Shown here in pieces: positions 40,923 to 40,923 of a stretch of 40,923 nucleotides of DNA; the first letter of the stretch is position 1, and the number at the start of each line of letters is the position of its first letter. The stretch is from Bacillota bacterium (GTDB lineage: Bacteria; Bacillota; Clostridia; Christensenellales; UMGS416). The DNA lies in contig JAEWRW010000032.1 in NCBI GenBank assembly GCA_023398815.1, positions 1-40,923 of the forward strand, given 5' to 3'. A program made the translations under genes and the position numbers. The notes under the pieces were generated by a model. That model ran no database searches, had not been told where the DNA came from, and saw nothing but the letters and a program-made list of their open reading frames with translations.

Positions 40923-40923
40923 G

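Noticed and set aside
1..40923. CRISPR arrays.
   Set aside because: I saw no regularly spaced short direct repeats; the repeated sequences found are long, dispersed and structured.

Overview
The window looks like chromosomal DNA from a GC-rich anaerobic member of the Clostridia (Firmicutes). The reasons are strong AGGAGG-type ribosome binding sites, occasional TTG starts, a nickel-iron carbon monoxide dehydrogenase, a feoA-feoA-feoB operon with a FeoB-associated Cys-rich peptide, a LytTR-type response regulator, and many sugar-catabolic Gfo/Idh and sugar-isomerase genes. I cannot name the genus. The last 1.4 kb is visibly AT-rich compared with the rest and looks acquired.

Layout. 1-160: a tRNA-Leu-like 3' end and a strong terminator. 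516-932: a small membrane protein. 1127-3892: a three-gene murein-peptide recycling operon (serine hydrolase, NlpC/P60 endopeptidase, dipeptide epimerase). 4064-5977: a divergent cooS. 6582-9103 (minus): MFS transporter, SDR and a degenerate SDR paralogue, divergent from a LysR regulator (9444-10340). 10438-15261: type B carboxylesterase, ThuA-like protein, membrane protein, HIT protein and HD hydrolase. 15637-18818 (minus): azoreductase-like flavoprotein, URO-D family protein and GH4 alpha-galactosidase. 18903-19172: a tiny Asn/Cys-rich membrane peptide. 19498-22719 (minus): the ferrous iron uptake operon. 23008-27306 (minus): two ABC exporter half-transporters under an atypical LytTR regulator. 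27568-32414 (minus): a five-gene amino-sugar operon with nagB and nagA, divergent from an AraC regulator. 33688-36352: an AraC/GyrI-type regulator, a sugar isomerase and a VOC protein. 36448-39467: a small membrane protein, a PD-(D/E)XK-like DUF2161 protein and two methyltransferases. 39643-end: an unrecognised AT-rich gene followed by a foldback that resembles the left end of an insertion sequence.

The most interesting signal is not a protein. Three copies of a 340-490 base element lie at 6055-6540 (+), 34715-35167 (+) and 15268-15607 (-). Each fills a gap between convergent genes. They share conserved single-stranded motifs and hairpins whose stems differ between copies by compensating changes, and two copies carry the same hairpin modules in swapped order. 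This suggests a dispersed structured-RNA or mobile repeat family that I do not recognise.

Catabolic themes run through the window: recycling of murein peptides, N-acetylglucosamine-type amino sugars, alpha-galactosides, and possibly reductive one-carbon or nitrogen chemistry by the CODH-like enzyme. Several operons show ATGA or short overlaps (MFS/SDR, response regulator/ABC, ABC/ABC, isomerase/nagA), indicating translational coupling.
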